A DNA stretch of 64,000 nt from Clostridiales bacterium Firm_04 (lineage in GTDB: Bacteria > Bacillota > Clostridia > Oscillospirales > Ruminococcaceae): contig LVAJ01000027.1 of assembly GCA_001603005.1 (NCBI GenBank), positions 1 to 64,000 of the forward strand. Reading direction: 5' to 3'. The notes under the pieces were generated by a model. The model ran no database searches. It had not been told where the DNA came from and was given only the letters and a program-made list of their open reading frames with translations. A program made the translations under genes and the position numbers. The first letter of the stretch is position 1; every line of letters begins with the position of its first letter. Of the stretch, positions 32,857 to 42,319 are shown piece by piece.

Positions 32857-34821
32857 ATGAAAAAAATGCTTGCAATGCTGGCATCCGCTGTTCTGGCGGC
32901 TGCGGCAATTCCAAAACTGGATCTGTCCGGTCAGCCCGCCGCCGCTGCGGAAGGATACCGGATCATGCCGGTCGGTGACTCGATCACATTCGGCATGGGT
33001 GAGGACGGCGGATACCGGAAGTATCTCGACTACAGCCTGAAACAGAAGAACATCCAATTTGACATGGTCGGCCCGGAAGGTCCGGATTCTGCATCCTTCA
33101 ACTACAACGGTCAGCGCGTGAACTACGACAACAATCACGCAGGTTACAGCGGTTTTCAGATCAAGGAGGAGCCGGGCTGGGCAAAACAGCAGGGGACATC
33201 CGGCAGCCTCTATAACAAGCTGAAAAGCGTCAATGCGGTGAAATCCTGCAAGCCGGACGTCATTCTGCTCATCATCGGCACGAATGACATGACCGCGAAC
33301 CGCTCCATGAACGACTGCGAGCGGGATCTGCATGATCTGGTCGATTACATGCTTGCGGATATGCCGTCTGACGGCATGATCTTCATGGGCTCCATTCCGG
33401 AGTTCACGGCTTACGGGGGCAATGCACAGAAGATCGCAAGCTACAACAACACGGTGAAAAAGGTCGCCGAGGATTACGGCACAGCCGGCAAGCATGTGCA
33501 GTTTGCAGATGTACACGGCTGTCTGAACGGTACGGCGGATCTGGGATTTGACCAGCTGCATCCGAACGGTACCGGCTACGAGAAAATGGGCAAATTCTGG
33601 GCGGAAACGCTCGAAAAATACTTCACCATCAATGTTGAAACGACCACCGAGACCACGACAACAACGACAACGACGACCACAACAACCACGGTGACTGAAT
33701 TTATCTCCGACACCTCGCCGACGACCGGCACCACAACGATTGCGACGGATCAGCCGACCGGCACAGTCACGACTGCGGACACTTTATACGCAGTGACGCT
33801 GCCGCCGCGCAATACCGATGTGACAACAACCTGTCTCTCGAATGACACCCGGCCGGTCTGGGACGAAAACGGCATCTACCGCGGCACGAATGCACTGTAT
33901 GATGTGCATCTGGAATTTGCAACGGAGCCGAATTACGATTATCCGGAGAAGCTTCCGCTTGATCTGAGTGATCTCAAGGTCAATCTGATCGAGGAGCGCC
34001 GCTTCAATATATGGGCGCACGATGTTTCCGGCATGCTCAATGTGAACAAGATGGAAAATATCGAGCTGGATGACGGCACGCCGGCATTGCGTGTGCTGCT
34101 CACAACGGATTACGAACTGTCCGAATGGGGAAAGCCCGCGGAACCGCTCGAACTGATCATCAAGAAGAAAACTGCGCCGGCGGTCACGACCAATACGGAT
34201 ATTCTCCTGCCGGAGCGCAATACCAATGTGACACATTCGGTGATCTGGGAAGACACCTCTCCGGTCTGGGATGAAAACGGTCATAACCGCGGCACGAATG
34301 CGCTGTATGCTGCAACGCTTGAATTTGCAACGGAACCGAATTATGACTATCCGGAACCGCAGGATTTCCCGCTGGATCTGCGCGATCTGAAGATCAACCT
34401 GATCGAACACAAAACATTCAGCACCGTAGCATTTGATGTTTCCGGCATGCTGACAGTCGTGGATGCAGGTTATACGGATGACGAGAAGGAAGGTCATGCG
34501 TTCTATGTGGATCTCGGTACGGATTATCAGCTGAAAGGCTGGGAGAAACCCATTGAACCGATCCGCCTGCTGATTCCGGAGCATCGCCTCACAGCGATCA
34601 CGATTCAGAAACCGACCAAGCGCGGCGACCTCACCGGCGACGAGAAAATTGACGTTTCGGATGCCGTGCTGCTCTGCCGGTATCTGGTGCAGGATAAGAA
34701 AGCGGCCGTTTCGGATGCCGGTCTGCTGAATGCGGACTGCAACGGCGACGGCGATATCACATCCGACGATGTGACGAAGATCATGGAATGCATCGTGAAC
34801 CGCCGGACAGAAATCGAATAA
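32857..34821 (+). CDS. Secreted SGNH/GDSL esterase with duplicated module and dockerin
   Basis: 654 residues; start at 32857 has GGAGGGATC upstream, followed by a signal peptide ending AAAAE. The SGNH domain covers ~35-255: nucleophile Ser in VGDSITFG, GTND block, and DQLHPNG with the Asp-His pair; such domains are often carbohydrate esterases (CE2/CE3-like). A Thr-rich linker leads to two copies of a ~115-residue module, each with RNT(D/N)VT, PVWDENG, RGTNALY, EFATEPNYDYP, DVSGML. A C-terminal dockerin has two calcium loops (GDLTGDEKIDVSDAVLL and NADCNGDGDITSDD). It probably deacetylates plant cell wall polysaccharide as part of a cellulosome. Confidence 0.9.
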   Translation: MKKMLAMLASAVLAAAAIPKLDLSGQPAAAAEGYRIMPVGDSITFGMGEDGGYRKYLDYSLKQKNIQFDMVGPEGPDSASFNYNGQRVNYDNNHAGYSGFQIKEEPGWAKQQGTSGSLYNKLKSVNAVKSCKPDVILLIIGTNDMTANRSMNDCERDLHDLVDYMLADMPSDGMIFMGSIPEFTAYGGNAQKIASYNNTVKKVAEDYGTAGKHVQFADVHGCLNGTADLGFDQLHPNGTGYEKMGKFWAETLEKYFTINVETTTETTTTTTTTTTTTTVTEFISDTSPTTGTTTIATDQPTGTVTTADTLYAVTLPPRNTDVTTTCLSNDTRPVWDENGIYRGTNALYDVHLEFATEPNYDYPEKLPLDLSDLKVNLIEERRFNIWAHDVSGMLNVNKMENIELDDGTPALRVLLTTDYELSEWGKPAEPLELIIKKKTAPAVTTNTDILLPERNTNVTHSVIWEDTSPVWDENGHNRGTNALYAATLEFATEPNYDYPEPQDFPLDLRDLKINLIEHKTFSTVAFDVSGMLTVVDAGYTDDEKEGHAFYVDLGTDYQLKGWEKPIEPIRLLIPEHRLTAITIQKPTKRGDLTGDEKIDVSDAVLLCRYLVQDKKAAVSDAGLLNADCNGDGDITSDDVTKIMECIVNRRTEIE

Positions 34822-34836
34822 TCACATATCAACAGA

Positions 34837-34880
34837 ACAGCCCGAATGCAGCGGATTATGCAGCATTCGGGCTGTATTGT
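34837..34880. terminator. Terminator between the SGNH gene and the PBP operon
   Basis: 13-bp stem ACAGCCCGAATGC with complement, then ATTGTTTGTT on the plus strand. Confidence 0.85.
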
Positions 34881-34883
34881 TTG

Positions 34884-36305
34884 TTATGAGATGCCGGAGA
34901 CTGCATTGAGCAGCACTCTTGCGATCTGCGCCGTGGAGATCTCCCAGCTCTGCCGCTCCTCAATGAGGATGCAGAATGCGACCGGCGCGCGGTCGTCGAG
35001 GCAGAAGCCCGCAAGCAGCGAGTTTTCGTATTCTCTGCCGTCATCATTGACCTGTGCGGTACCGCTCTTGCAGCCGCAGCTGTAACCGTCGAACGAGATA
35101 TAATAATGGTCAGTCGCGTTCTGCGTTTCAACGTCCTTGACGCCCTGCGCTGCTGCCGCTGTAAAGAACTGCGGTGTTGCGCCGTGTGCGGGTGCTTCGG
35201 TCACTTCGCCGGTCGGAGAGGTGTACGAGCGGATCAGATACGGCTGGACTGCCGAGCCCGAACCGTTTGCGATCGCACCCTGCCAGAGCATCAGCTGATA
35301 GGGACTGACGAGCGTTTTGCCCTGTCCGAGCGCGCCCCACTGCGTCTCAAAATTGTTCGCATCGGAAAGCTTGGTCGATGCGGGCTGGATCGTGATGCCG
35401 TCGAGCGAAAGCGTATCTGCCTTTTCGCCGTTGACCGCGTAGCCCATGCGGGTGTATGTCCCGATGATCGAGGAGAGCGGCGCAATGCCGGACTGCACAA
35501 GCTGCGCGAAATAAGGGTTGCAGCTGTTCGCGAATGCATGCACGAGATCCTGCGTGCCGTGACCGTATGCCTGATGGCAGTTGATCGTATCGCCGCCCGC
35601 GTTCACCCATTTGCCGGTGCAGTCAAACTGCAGCGCATTGACCGTATCGACGCCGGCTGCTTCATAGGCAGCGAGCAGCGTCGAGACCTTCTGCGTCGAG
35701 CCGGGGACGGTCGGGAAGAAAGCCTTGCAGAGCAGGCTGCCGGACGGCATGCTGTCGAGATTGGCATAACCCTGTGCGATATCCACGCAGGGGCGGCTGA
35801 CGCAGACGAGCATTTCGCCGGTGCGCCAGTTGTATGCGACCGCTGCGCCGTTTTTCTCGCCGAATGCGTTGAATACGGCGCGGTTTGCGCTGTGCGAGAG
35901 CGTCGTTTCGACCTTTGCCTTGCCTGCCTGATTGCCGTAGGTGAAGCTGTAATTCGCGAGCTCGGAAAGATGCTTTGCGACAACGGTGTTGGACATCTGA
36001 CCGCTCGTATCGCCGATCAGATTGCCGACGTCCGCGAACTGTCCCGCGGGGTAATTCGTAAGCGGCTGGCTGCCGTCAAAGAGCACATCGCCCGTCCGGT
36101 CGCAGACGATGCCGTAGGTCGTGGAACCGGATTTTGCCATGTAAAAAGATGATTCCGTGATGAGCGTATAGCCGAGATAGATCAGCGCCGCGATGAATGC
36201 CGTCAGGATCAGCGCAGTCCATTTTCCGGCTCTGCGCATGCTGCGCGGTGCGGAGATATCGAGCACGGGGCGCGGCGGACGCTGTAATTTCTGCCTTTCT
36301 GCCAT
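34884..36305 (-). CDS. Class B penicillin-binding protein (transpeptidase)
   Basis: 473 residues, somewhat short for the PbpA/FtsI family. One membrane helix at ~28-48, then the transpeptidase. The three active-site motifs are visible: SxxK as STQK (in PGSTQKVS), SxN as SCN, and KSGT in place of the usual KTG. It cross-links peptidoglycan together with the FtsW/RodA protein encoded immediately upstream; that gene ends one base before this one starts. The FHA-FtsW-PBP order is known from Gram-positive cell-wall loci. Role in elongation, division or sporulation cannot be fixed from sequence. Confidence 0.92.
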   Translation of the reverse strand: MAERQKLQRPPRPVLDISAPRSMRRAGKWTALILTAFIAALIYLGYTLITESSFYMAKSGSTTYGIVCDRTGDVLFDGSQPLTNYPAGQFADVGNLIGDTSGQMSNTVVAKHLSELANYSFTYGNQAGKAKVETTLSHSANRAVFNAFGEKNGAAVAYNWRTGEMLVCVSRPCVDIAQGYANLDSMPSGSLLCKAFFPTVPGSTQKVSTLLAAYEAAGVDTVNALQFDCTGKWVNAGGDTINCHQAYGHGTQDLVHAFANSCNPYFAQLVQSGIAPLSSIIGTYTRMGYAVNGEKADTLSLDGITIQPASTKLSDANNFETQWGALGQGKTLVSPYQLMLWQGAIANGSGSAVQPYLIRSYTSPTGEVTEAPAHGATPQFFTAAAAQGVKDVETQNATDHYYISFDGYSCGCKSGTAQVNDDGREYENSLLAGFCLDDRAPVAFCILIEERQSWEISTAQIARVLLNAVSGIS

Positions 36306-36306
36306 A

Positions 36307-37569
36307 TTACGACTCTCCTTTCTCCGTGCGTCTGCCGGTCAGGACAGGCGCCTGCGCAGCTTTCAGGAAGCCCGCGAGGATGCCGCTGGCGAGCATGGAG
36401 CTGCCGCCCTGCGAGATGAACGGGATCGTGACGCCGGTGAACGGGATCAGGTTGCAGGAGCCGAAAATATTCAGCGTCATCTGCACCATGAAGACCGCTG
36501 CCACGCCGACTGCGAGTCCGGAGTGATAATAGCTGCGCGGCGGGACAGTCAGGATGGATGCTGGCAGGAACAGCACGAGAATGACCGTCATCATGCCCGT
36601 GAACAGTCCCCATTCCTCGCAGATCGTGGAGAAGACGATATCCGTGCGCGATGCGGCAACATGGATCAGCGAACCGTTTCCGGCGCCCTTGCCGAACCAG
36701 CCGCCCTCTGCGATCGCGGTCAGCGCCTTGACCTGCTGATAGCCGGTGCCGGACATATCCGACCAGATATCGGAATGCAGACGCTCCTGCACATAGGCGG
36801 GCGCGAGCTTCCATGCGAAAACGCCCGCTGCGACGACGCAGAGTCCGAGGAAAACGATCAGCCGGACGGAGATCTTTTCACGCAGATAACAGAACCGGAG
36901 CATTACGGCAAGTCCTGCAACGGCAAGGAAGGTCGGCAGAGAACCGAGGTCGCGGCACCACCATTGCAGCACGGCGATCACTGCGGTACAGAAGATCAGC
37001 AGCAGATTGTCCGGTACGAAATGGATGCCGAGATATTCGGATTTTTTCAGCTGTGTACGGATCGAGCTTGCGCAGATCAGCACGAACACCGGCTTGACAA
37101 ATTCCGACGGCTGGATCGTGATGAATCCGAGGTCGATCCACATGCTGCGGCTGCCGGTCAGGAAGCGGATCGCTGCGACCAGCGCGAAGAACATGAAATA
37201 CCACAGCGGTTTGAGCCGTTCGGCGCGGTAGGGGTTGCGTGTGACGAGATAGGATGCCTGACACATCAGAAATGCGCCGACGGAAAAAATGAAATGCTTT
37301 GTGGCAAATTCGAGCCCGCCGAAGCAGGACTGATAGATCGTGCTCATGCCGATGACAAGCAGCAGCACGGTATCGACGGTGCATGCTTCGCGCTGCACGA
37401 TCTGCAGAATGATCGAGCCGACGAAATCGGCGGTCAGGACGATGCAGGCGAGCTTGATGACCTCCGGCGTGATGCCGAACGAGAGGATGACCAGCAGCAT
37501 CATTGCCGCATGCGCGATCAGCACGAGCAGCAGCAGGAACGGGTGGGAGATCGGCTTTGTTTTCGTCAT
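36307..37569 (-). CDS. FtsW/RodA/SpoVE family peptidoglycan glycosyltransferase
   Basis: 420 residues, ten or more membrane helices. SEDS marks: GSRSMWIDLGFITIQPSEFVKP, WWCRDLGSLPTFL (the conserved Asp), and the C-terminal NLIPFTGVTIPFISQGGSSML. It polymerises lipid II glycan strands and works with the class B PBP downstream. The start overlaps the FHA gene by four bases. Confidence 0.94.
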   Translation of the reverse strand: MTKTKPISHPFLLLLVLIAHAAMMLLVILSFGITPEVIKLACIVLTADFVGSIILQIVQREACTVDTVLLLVIGMSTIYQSCFGGLEFATKHFIFSVGAFLMCQASYLVTRNPYRAERLKPLWYFMFFALVAAIRFLTGSRSMWIDLGFITIQPSEFVKPVFVLICASSIRTQLKKSEYLGIHFVPDNLLLIFCTAVIAVLQWWCRDLGSLPTFLAVAGLAVMLRFCYLREKISVRLIVFLGLCVVAAGVFAWKLAPAYVQERLHSDIWSDMSGTGYQQVKALTAIAEGGWFGKGAGNGSLIHVAASRTDIVFSTICEEWGLFTGMMTVILVLFLPASILTVPPRSYYHSGLAVGVAAVFMVQMTLNIFGSCNLIPFTGVTIPFISQGGSSMLASGILAGFLKAAQAPVLTGRRTEKGES

Positions 37570-38018
37570 GATACCACGCCCTTTCCGGTTCCCTTGATGA
37601 CGGTCATGCGGTGTTTGCCGATCTGGATCGCGTCATTCTGGTGCAGCGTGCAGGGCTTGCTGATGCGTCTGCCGTTGACGAGCACGCCGTTCTGTGCGCC
37701 GATATCCTCGATCTGCCATTTGCCGTTGGAGAGGCACAGCAGCGCATGAAAGCGCGAGACCTCGGTATCGGAAAAGCGGATGTCGGCGGACGGATGCCGT
37801 CCGATGAGAATTTCGGCTGCACCGAGTGGATAGACCGTGCCCTCGCAGGCGAGCATGTAGCCGCGGCTTTCCTGCGCCCAGCCGCGGTCGCCGCGCCGCC
37901 GCTCTCTGCCGGCAGCGAGGAGAATGACCAGTGCGCAGATGTCCACGAATATGACGACAAACGCCGTCGCAGCTTCCCGAAAGAACGGGTACTGCTCAAA
38001 CAGCGGAGTAAAATCCAT
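37566..38018 (-). CDS. Membrane-anchored FHA-domain protein
   Basis: 150 residues. An N-terminal membrane helix (AATAFVVIFVDICALVILLAA) and a cytosolic FHA domain (EILIGRHPSADIRFSDTEVSRFHALL, DIGAQNGVLVNGRRI), which binds phospho-threonine. FHA proteins in such loci connect Ser/Thr kinases to cell-wall synthesis. The ATG at 38018 has AAGGA nine bases upstream and is preferred to the one at 38024. Confidence 0.9.
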   Translation of the reverse strand: MDFTPLFEQYPFFREAATAFVVIFVDICALVILLAAGRERRRGDRGWAQESRGYMLACEGTVYPLGAAEILIGRHPSADIRFSDTEVSRFHALLCLSNGKWQIEDIGAQNGVLVNGRRISKPCTLHQNDAIQIGKHRMTVIKGTGKGVVS

Positions 38019-38075
38019 ATGCATATTCCTTTCTGTTTTTCAGCGCCGGCATACACCGGCTTTCTGTATTGTAAT

Positions 38076-38105
38076 AGTATAGCACAACACCCCTCTTTTT
38101 GTCAA
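38076..38105 (-). promoter_or_regulatory. Promoter of the FHA-FtsW-PBP operon
   Basis: Minus-strand TTGACA, 18-bp spacer, TATACT, 58 bases before the FHA start. Confidence 0.8.
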
Positions 38106-38118
38106 GCGCGGCGGGGAG

Positions 38119-38216
38119 CCCCCGCTGGCATATCCCTCCGGAGTGCGGCAGCGTGGCTCGCCCAGCATTCGCAGTACACGCCGCTAGACGCGGCTTCTGT
38201 GGCGTGACTGCTCCCA
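38119..38216 (-). repeat. Dispersed repeat, family 2, copy 2
   Basis: Read on the minus strand it matches 32168-32262: GGGAGCAGTCAC, AGAAGCCGCG, AGCGGCGTGTACTGCGA, CGGAGGGA, CAGCGGG. It lies just upstream of the FHA promoter. Confidence 0.7.
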
Positions 38217-38931
38217 GCGGATCAAGTGAATGGTGAATAGTGAAAAATGAATGGTGAATAGTGAAAACGGAGTGCATCGGGAGCATATGCAGGCGGGCGC
38301 GGACGGCGAAAGCGAAGCAAGCGGCTCTGCCCGAAAAACACGAAACGACTGCGGCGCGCACCAGAGGGGAGAGAATCAGGAAAGAGAGAGCGCGAGAGGG
38401 AAAACCTGAGAGAGAGGGGAGACCGGAGCGCAGCGACGACTTCCCTTTCTCTTGGGTTTTCCCTCTCGCACCCGCGCCCCGCGCCCAGACAAATTATACG
38501 TCGGACAAAGGATAAAGAACAAATAGCTAAAATGCACGCTCGCATCCGGTTAAGTCATTCATCAGACATACAAACGGACATTCAAACGCGACATGCATAC
38601 AAACATACATAAAACAGAATTTGACGGGCTGTTTACGCCAATATGCAGCCCGCCAATATGCAATTGTCAAGATTCCAGACGCGTTGTGACTTCGGCTTAC
38701 TCTGGTCAGACACCTCATTGCGCTGCCGGTTCTGCCTACTGGACCGCACCGGCTGGCTTCGCTTTCCATTTCCCCGCGAATGCCCCCGATGCACAGCGCC
38801 CTCTACTAATAGTGCTCAAATCGCCAAAAATTGCACGTTTCCGTGCAACTAGTACCAAATTGTAATCAAATCTTCAGATTTGGAGCAATAATATGCAAAA
38901 TATTCTGCGGTTACAGCAAGATAATCATATA
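38217..38931. other. Long noncoding stretch with a 21-bp tandem repeat and a large hairpin
   Basis: No frame here looks like a gene on either strand. It contains two copies of a 21-mer ending GAATGGTGAATAGTGAAAA (38226-38246, 38247-38267); an inverted pair GCGAGAGGGAAAACC (about 38390) and GGGTTTTCCCTCTCGC (about 38454) enclosing a 50-base loop; and CGCCAATATGCA twice near 38640. Nothing links it to a known RNA family. Confidence 0.55.
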
Positions 38932-38973
38932 CAAAAAATGCCCCGAAGCAACCGTAAAATCGCTTCGGGGCAT
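38932..38973 (-). terminator. Terminator of the ABC exporter/S41 gene group
   Basis: 12-bp stem ATGCCCCGAAGC with complement, followed by T6 on the minus strand. Confidence 0.9.
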
Positions 38974-39003
38974 CCCTCTGTTCGGATCATCGCAGGCTCT
39001 TTT

Positions 39004-40686
39004 TTACCGGAGCAGCGCGAGCGCCTGTTGCATCGCGTAGTCCTCGCCGTCATCGAACAGCGTGCGGATCGCCTGCTCATCGAACGGAATCTGCACATCC
39101 AGATCGTCCGTGCTCTGACGGTCGGTGCCGGAATCAATGAAAATATTGCCGTCTGCATCGTTGTTGACGCAGTTTGAGAAGGATAAGGCGCCGCCGTCCA
39201 GCGTCAGTCCGCCGACAGCCTGACAGGAGCCGTTCGGCTGCGTGAAGCCGATGACCGTCACATTCGGCAGCCCGCGCATTGCCTTGACCATGTAATCGCC
39301 GGCGCTGACCGTATTGGCATTGACCAGCAGGATCACTCTGCCGCCCTGAATGAAGTCCTCGCCGTTGAATGAGGTGACCTTGCCGGACAGGTATTTGCCG
39401 TTTTCATCCGTTTTCCAGCATTTTGCATCATCGTCCCAGACGCCGTCATATATCACCGGATAATGGCCCTCCGGCGCAAACAGCGACATCATTGCATTGA
39501 CCATGTGAGGAGAACCGCCGCCGTTGTTGCGCAGGTCAATCACATAATCCTGCACGCCGTCGTCCATGTATTCCTGAATCTGCATTTTCAGCTGATCCGT
39601 CATTTCCGTATAGGCGGACGGTTTGTCAGACGCATAGGATTTTGAATCATACGACATGCCGGTGACGCGCAGGCAGGCGGTCGTTTTGTCCATGCGCTGC
39701 CATGTCAGATTGCCGAGCGGAAGTCCCTGATCTATCGTTTCCATTGCGGGGAACAGCCGGTCGGCGTATTCTCCGAGCTTCGGCAGCGTGACCGTCTGCT
39801 CTTTGCCTGCTGCATCCAGATAGCTGACCGATGCCGTTTCATCGCCGAGCCCTGCAGCAAGCAGTCCGCTGTAAAAGATCTCGTTGTCGATGTCGGGATA
39901 GCCGCCGAGCTCCCACATGTTCTCCGTTTCGTCATCTGTGCAGGTCAGCTTCATGTTCCATGCGGGCGAAGTTTTGCTCGCTTCATCCGGCACCATGCCG
40001 TTCCATTTGGTAATGATCGTGCCGTTCGTGATGCCGTGTGCTTTCAGCGAATCATCGGTATTGACCGCGGCAAATCTGCCGTCCGTCAGGCGCATGACGG
40101 CAAGCCCGTAATCATTGCCGAGGATCGCGCGCACCGCTGCTTCTTCTGCTTCGCGGTCACGCATGGCATAGCTCACATGACCGTCGTGGAATGCTGCAGT
40201 AAAGCCTGCCCATGCATAATAATTCTTCGCCGCATCCTGCGTGCGCTCCGCTTCTTCGATCTGCGGCATATACGCCGCATAGAGCGCATCCCAGTCGATG
40301 TTCTTGTGCGCGGACAGCACATAATGCCGGCGCATGCGGTCGAATGCCTTCTGGAAATCCGCCTTGTAGCCGATCGCACGGTAGCGCGGATTCAGCAGGC
40401 AGACGGGTACCGTCAGCAGCATGCAGAGCGCTGCAATGACCGAACTGCGCTGACGCAGCTTCTTCTGTTCCGTGAAAAAGCCTGTCAGGGCGATCAGACT
40501 GCCGAGATAAAGCGGCAGCAGAGACAGCTCCGGTCCGTCCTTTGCAACAATGATTGTCAGGAGCGGGATGAGCCAGCATCGCTTCCAGCCGGTGCTCTTG
40601 GAGCGGTCCGCACGGTCTGCCAGAATGAACAGCGCAATGCAGGCTGCGATACCGTACAGCAATGCCAGAATATCAAATTGTTTCAT
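39004..40686 (-). CDS. Membrane-anchored S41 family peptidase
   Basis: 560 residues; start at 40686 has GAGGGGG eight bases upstream. Three or four N-terminal membrane helices (to about residue 105) precede an extracellular or lumenal S41 (C-terminal processing/tricorn-like) domain. Catalytic-site marks are YVIDLRNNGGGSP and VILLVNANTVSAGDYMV, whose Ser is the expected nucleophile, followed by IGFTQPNGS. A PDZ-like region lies between (about 215-330). It follows an ABC-2 exporter operon by 13 bases, so it may process the exported product or act on envelope proteins; the substrate is unknown. Confidence 0.85.
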   Translation of the reverse strand: MKQFDILALLYGIAACIALFILADRADRSKSTGWKRCWLIPLLTIIVAKDGPELSLLPLYLGSLIALTGFFTEQKKLRQRSSVIAALCMLLTVPVCLLNPRYRAIGYKADFQKAFDRMRRHYVLSAHKNIDWDALYAAYMPQIEEAERTQDAAKNYYAWAGFTAAFHDGHVSYAMRDREAEEAAVRAILGNDYGLAVMRLTDGRFAAVNTDDSLKAHGITNGTIITKWNGMVPDEASKTSPAWNMKLTCTDDETENMWELGGYPDIDNEIFYSGLLAAGLGDETASVSYLDAAGKEQTVTLPKLGEYADRLFPAMETIDQGLPLGNLTWQRMDKTTACLRVTGMSYDSKSYASDKPSAYTEMTDQLKMQIQEYMDDGVQDYVIDLRNNGGGSPHMVNAMMSLFAPEGHYPVIYDGVWDDDAKCWKTDENGKYLSGKVTSFNGEDFIQGGRVILLVNANTVSAGDYMVKAMRGLPNVTVIGFTQPNGSCQAVGGLTLDGGALSFSNCVNNDADGNIFIDSGTDRQSTDDLDVQIPFDEQAIRTLFDDGEDYAMQQALALLR

Positions 40687-40699
40687 GCTGCACACCCCC

Positions 40700-41503
40700 T
40701 CAGTTCAGATCGTCCGTGCGGAAATAATGGTAGCCGAGCAGCAGCCAGAACGCACTCATGACCAGCGAGACAATGACGACGCCCGCGACTGTGCTGCCGG
40801 ACAGTGCCGGATAATAAATATAATTGTATTTCAGCGATGAGCCGTAGGTATACCACGCATCAAACTGGCTCAGATTGCCGATGCTCAGGATGCTCAGCAG
40901 ATAGGGATTGGTCATCAACCCGCGCAGATACGGGATCGACGCTCCCATTGCCATACTGTAACAGGCGAGTGCTGCAAAAATGGAGACCGTGAGGCAGGCG
41001 CTCATTTTTTTCGTCAGGAACGCGATCATGCCCATAAAGCAGCTGTATCGCAGAATTGCTGCCAGAATCAGGACGAGCCGCAGCAGAACATTGGAGAGCG
41101 GGATGTCTGTGCCCCAGCCATGCATGAACGTCAGCAGGGTAAACGGTACCGCAAGCACGAGCGCATAGCAGAGCAGGCTGATCACCAGCCCCGGCAGGAT
41201 GCGTGCAAAATAGACTTTGATGCGCGGCATACCGGCGGTCAGCTCATGATTGATCGTTTTATCCGTGAAGTCATCGCTGCAGCAGACATCCATAATGCAG
41301 CCCGGCATGATAAGCGAAACTGCACAGGAAAAGAGCGCGAACTGACCGAGAAATGCGGACGCCGTCAAGATCCTGCCGCTGTTGTCCGTGCTTTGCAGCA
41401 GGACGGAAAGTACAAGTGTGATCAGCAGTGCGATCAGCGGGAACTGGAAAATGCCCTTCCGGCGGAACAGCTGCCGGATCTGTGTTTTCATGATATCAGT
41501 CAT
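40700..41503 (-). CDS. ABC-2 type transporter permease
   Basis: 267 residues, six predicted membrane helices. It is related in size and N-terminus to the neighbouring permease (FRRKGIFQFPLIALLI; final LLGYHYFRTDDLN compares with LGYLFFRKKDLR), so the two are probably a paralogous pair forming the channel. AAGGGGGG precedes the ATG. Confidence 0.88.
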   Translation of the reverse strand: MTDIMKTQIRQLFRRKGIFQFPLIALLITLVLSVLLQSTDNSGRILTASAFLGQFALFSCAVSLIMPGCIMDVCCSDDFTDKTINHELTAGMPRIKVYFARILPGLVISLLCYALVLAVPFTLLTFMHGWGTDIPLSNVLLRLVLILAAILRYSCFMGMIAFLTKKMSACLTVSIFAALACYSMAMGASIPYLRGLMTNPYLLSILSIGNLSQFDAWYTYGSSLKYNYIYYPALSGSTVAGVVIVSLVMSAFWLLLGYHYFRTDDLN

Positions 41504-41515
41504 TGGAATCCCCCC

Positions 41516-42319
41516 TTACCGCAGATCCTTTTTCCGGAAAAACAGGTAGCCGAGCGCGATCCACAGGATGCCGAACAGAACCGAGCTGATGATCGTTTCT
41601 GCGACGAACTGCGACGTCAGGACATGCTTGTAGACATCGACATGTCTGCCGTTGATCAGCTCTGTCGTCGAGTTGTCAATCATCAGCAAGTCAGCCAGAT
41701 TCAAGCTCGCCGTCAGCCACGAAGGCGGCGTCCAGAGCCGCAGCATTTCTCCCAGTACCTTGAACAGCATTGTGGTCATGCAAATGAAAAATGTTGAGAC
41801 AAACGTGACGATTTCGTTTCCGGTTATGAATGTGAGTGCTGTGAAAAAGCAGAGCAGCCGGAACGTGACCGGAATCGCAAGGGCTGTGTGCAGCAGCGCA
41901 TTCTGTACCGTAAAGCTTGCGCCCCAGCCGTTGCAGACCGTGCAGAACAGTGTTCCGATCGGGAGGATCAGCGGAATGGAGATCAGACCGATCAGCAAAA
42001 CTGCCAGCAATCTGCCGAAATACACCGCACTGCGCTTTTTTCCGAACAGCACCTCATAGTTTGCGGTCTGATCCCTCAGATCCCAGCCTGCGATCCTGCC
42101 GGCGACCAGAGCACAGCACAGCGCCAGAAATTCAGAGCCGAACAACATTCCGCACTGGATAAATGAAAAGCTGCCGGTCACGCCGGAAAAGGGTGTATCC
42201 GGATCCATGAAGCACATGAACATGCCGCAGAAAGAAATCAACAGCATGAACACGAGCATACCGTATGAAATGCGGTCACGCTTTGTCTGATGCAGCGTCG
42301 CTTTCAGAATATTCCACAT
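41516..42319 (-). CDS. ABC-2 type transporter permease
   Basis: 267 residues, six membrane helices; ends LGYLFFRKKDLR like its neighbour. The ATG at 42319 is chosen (GGTAGGTG six bases upstream); a GTG at 42328 is possible. It overlaps the end of the ATPase gene by 44 bases. The exporter resembles bacitracin/lantibiotic-immunity types, but no peptide gene was found nearby. Confidence 0.88.
   Translation of the reverse strand: MWNILKATLHQTKRDRISYGMLVFMLLISFCGMFMCFMDPDTPFSGVTGSFSFIQCGMLFGSEFLALCCALVAGRIAGWDLRDQTANYEVLFGKKRSAVYFGRLLAVLLIGLISIPLILPIGTLFCTVCNGWGASFTVQNALLHTALAIPVTFRLLCFFTALTFITGNEIVTFVSTFFICMTTMLFKVLGEMLRLWTPPSWLTASLNLADLLMIDNSTTELINGRHVDVYKHVLTSQFVAETIISSVLFGILWIALGYLFFRKKDLR

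Noticed and set aside
36193-37749. Long plus-strand frame antisense to the FtsW/PBP genes
   Set aside because: Shadow reading frame; composition is Gln/His/Arg-rich and there is no promoter or ribosome site.
38226-38267. CRISPR array
   Set aside because: Only two contiguous 21-bp units with no spacers and no cas genes.
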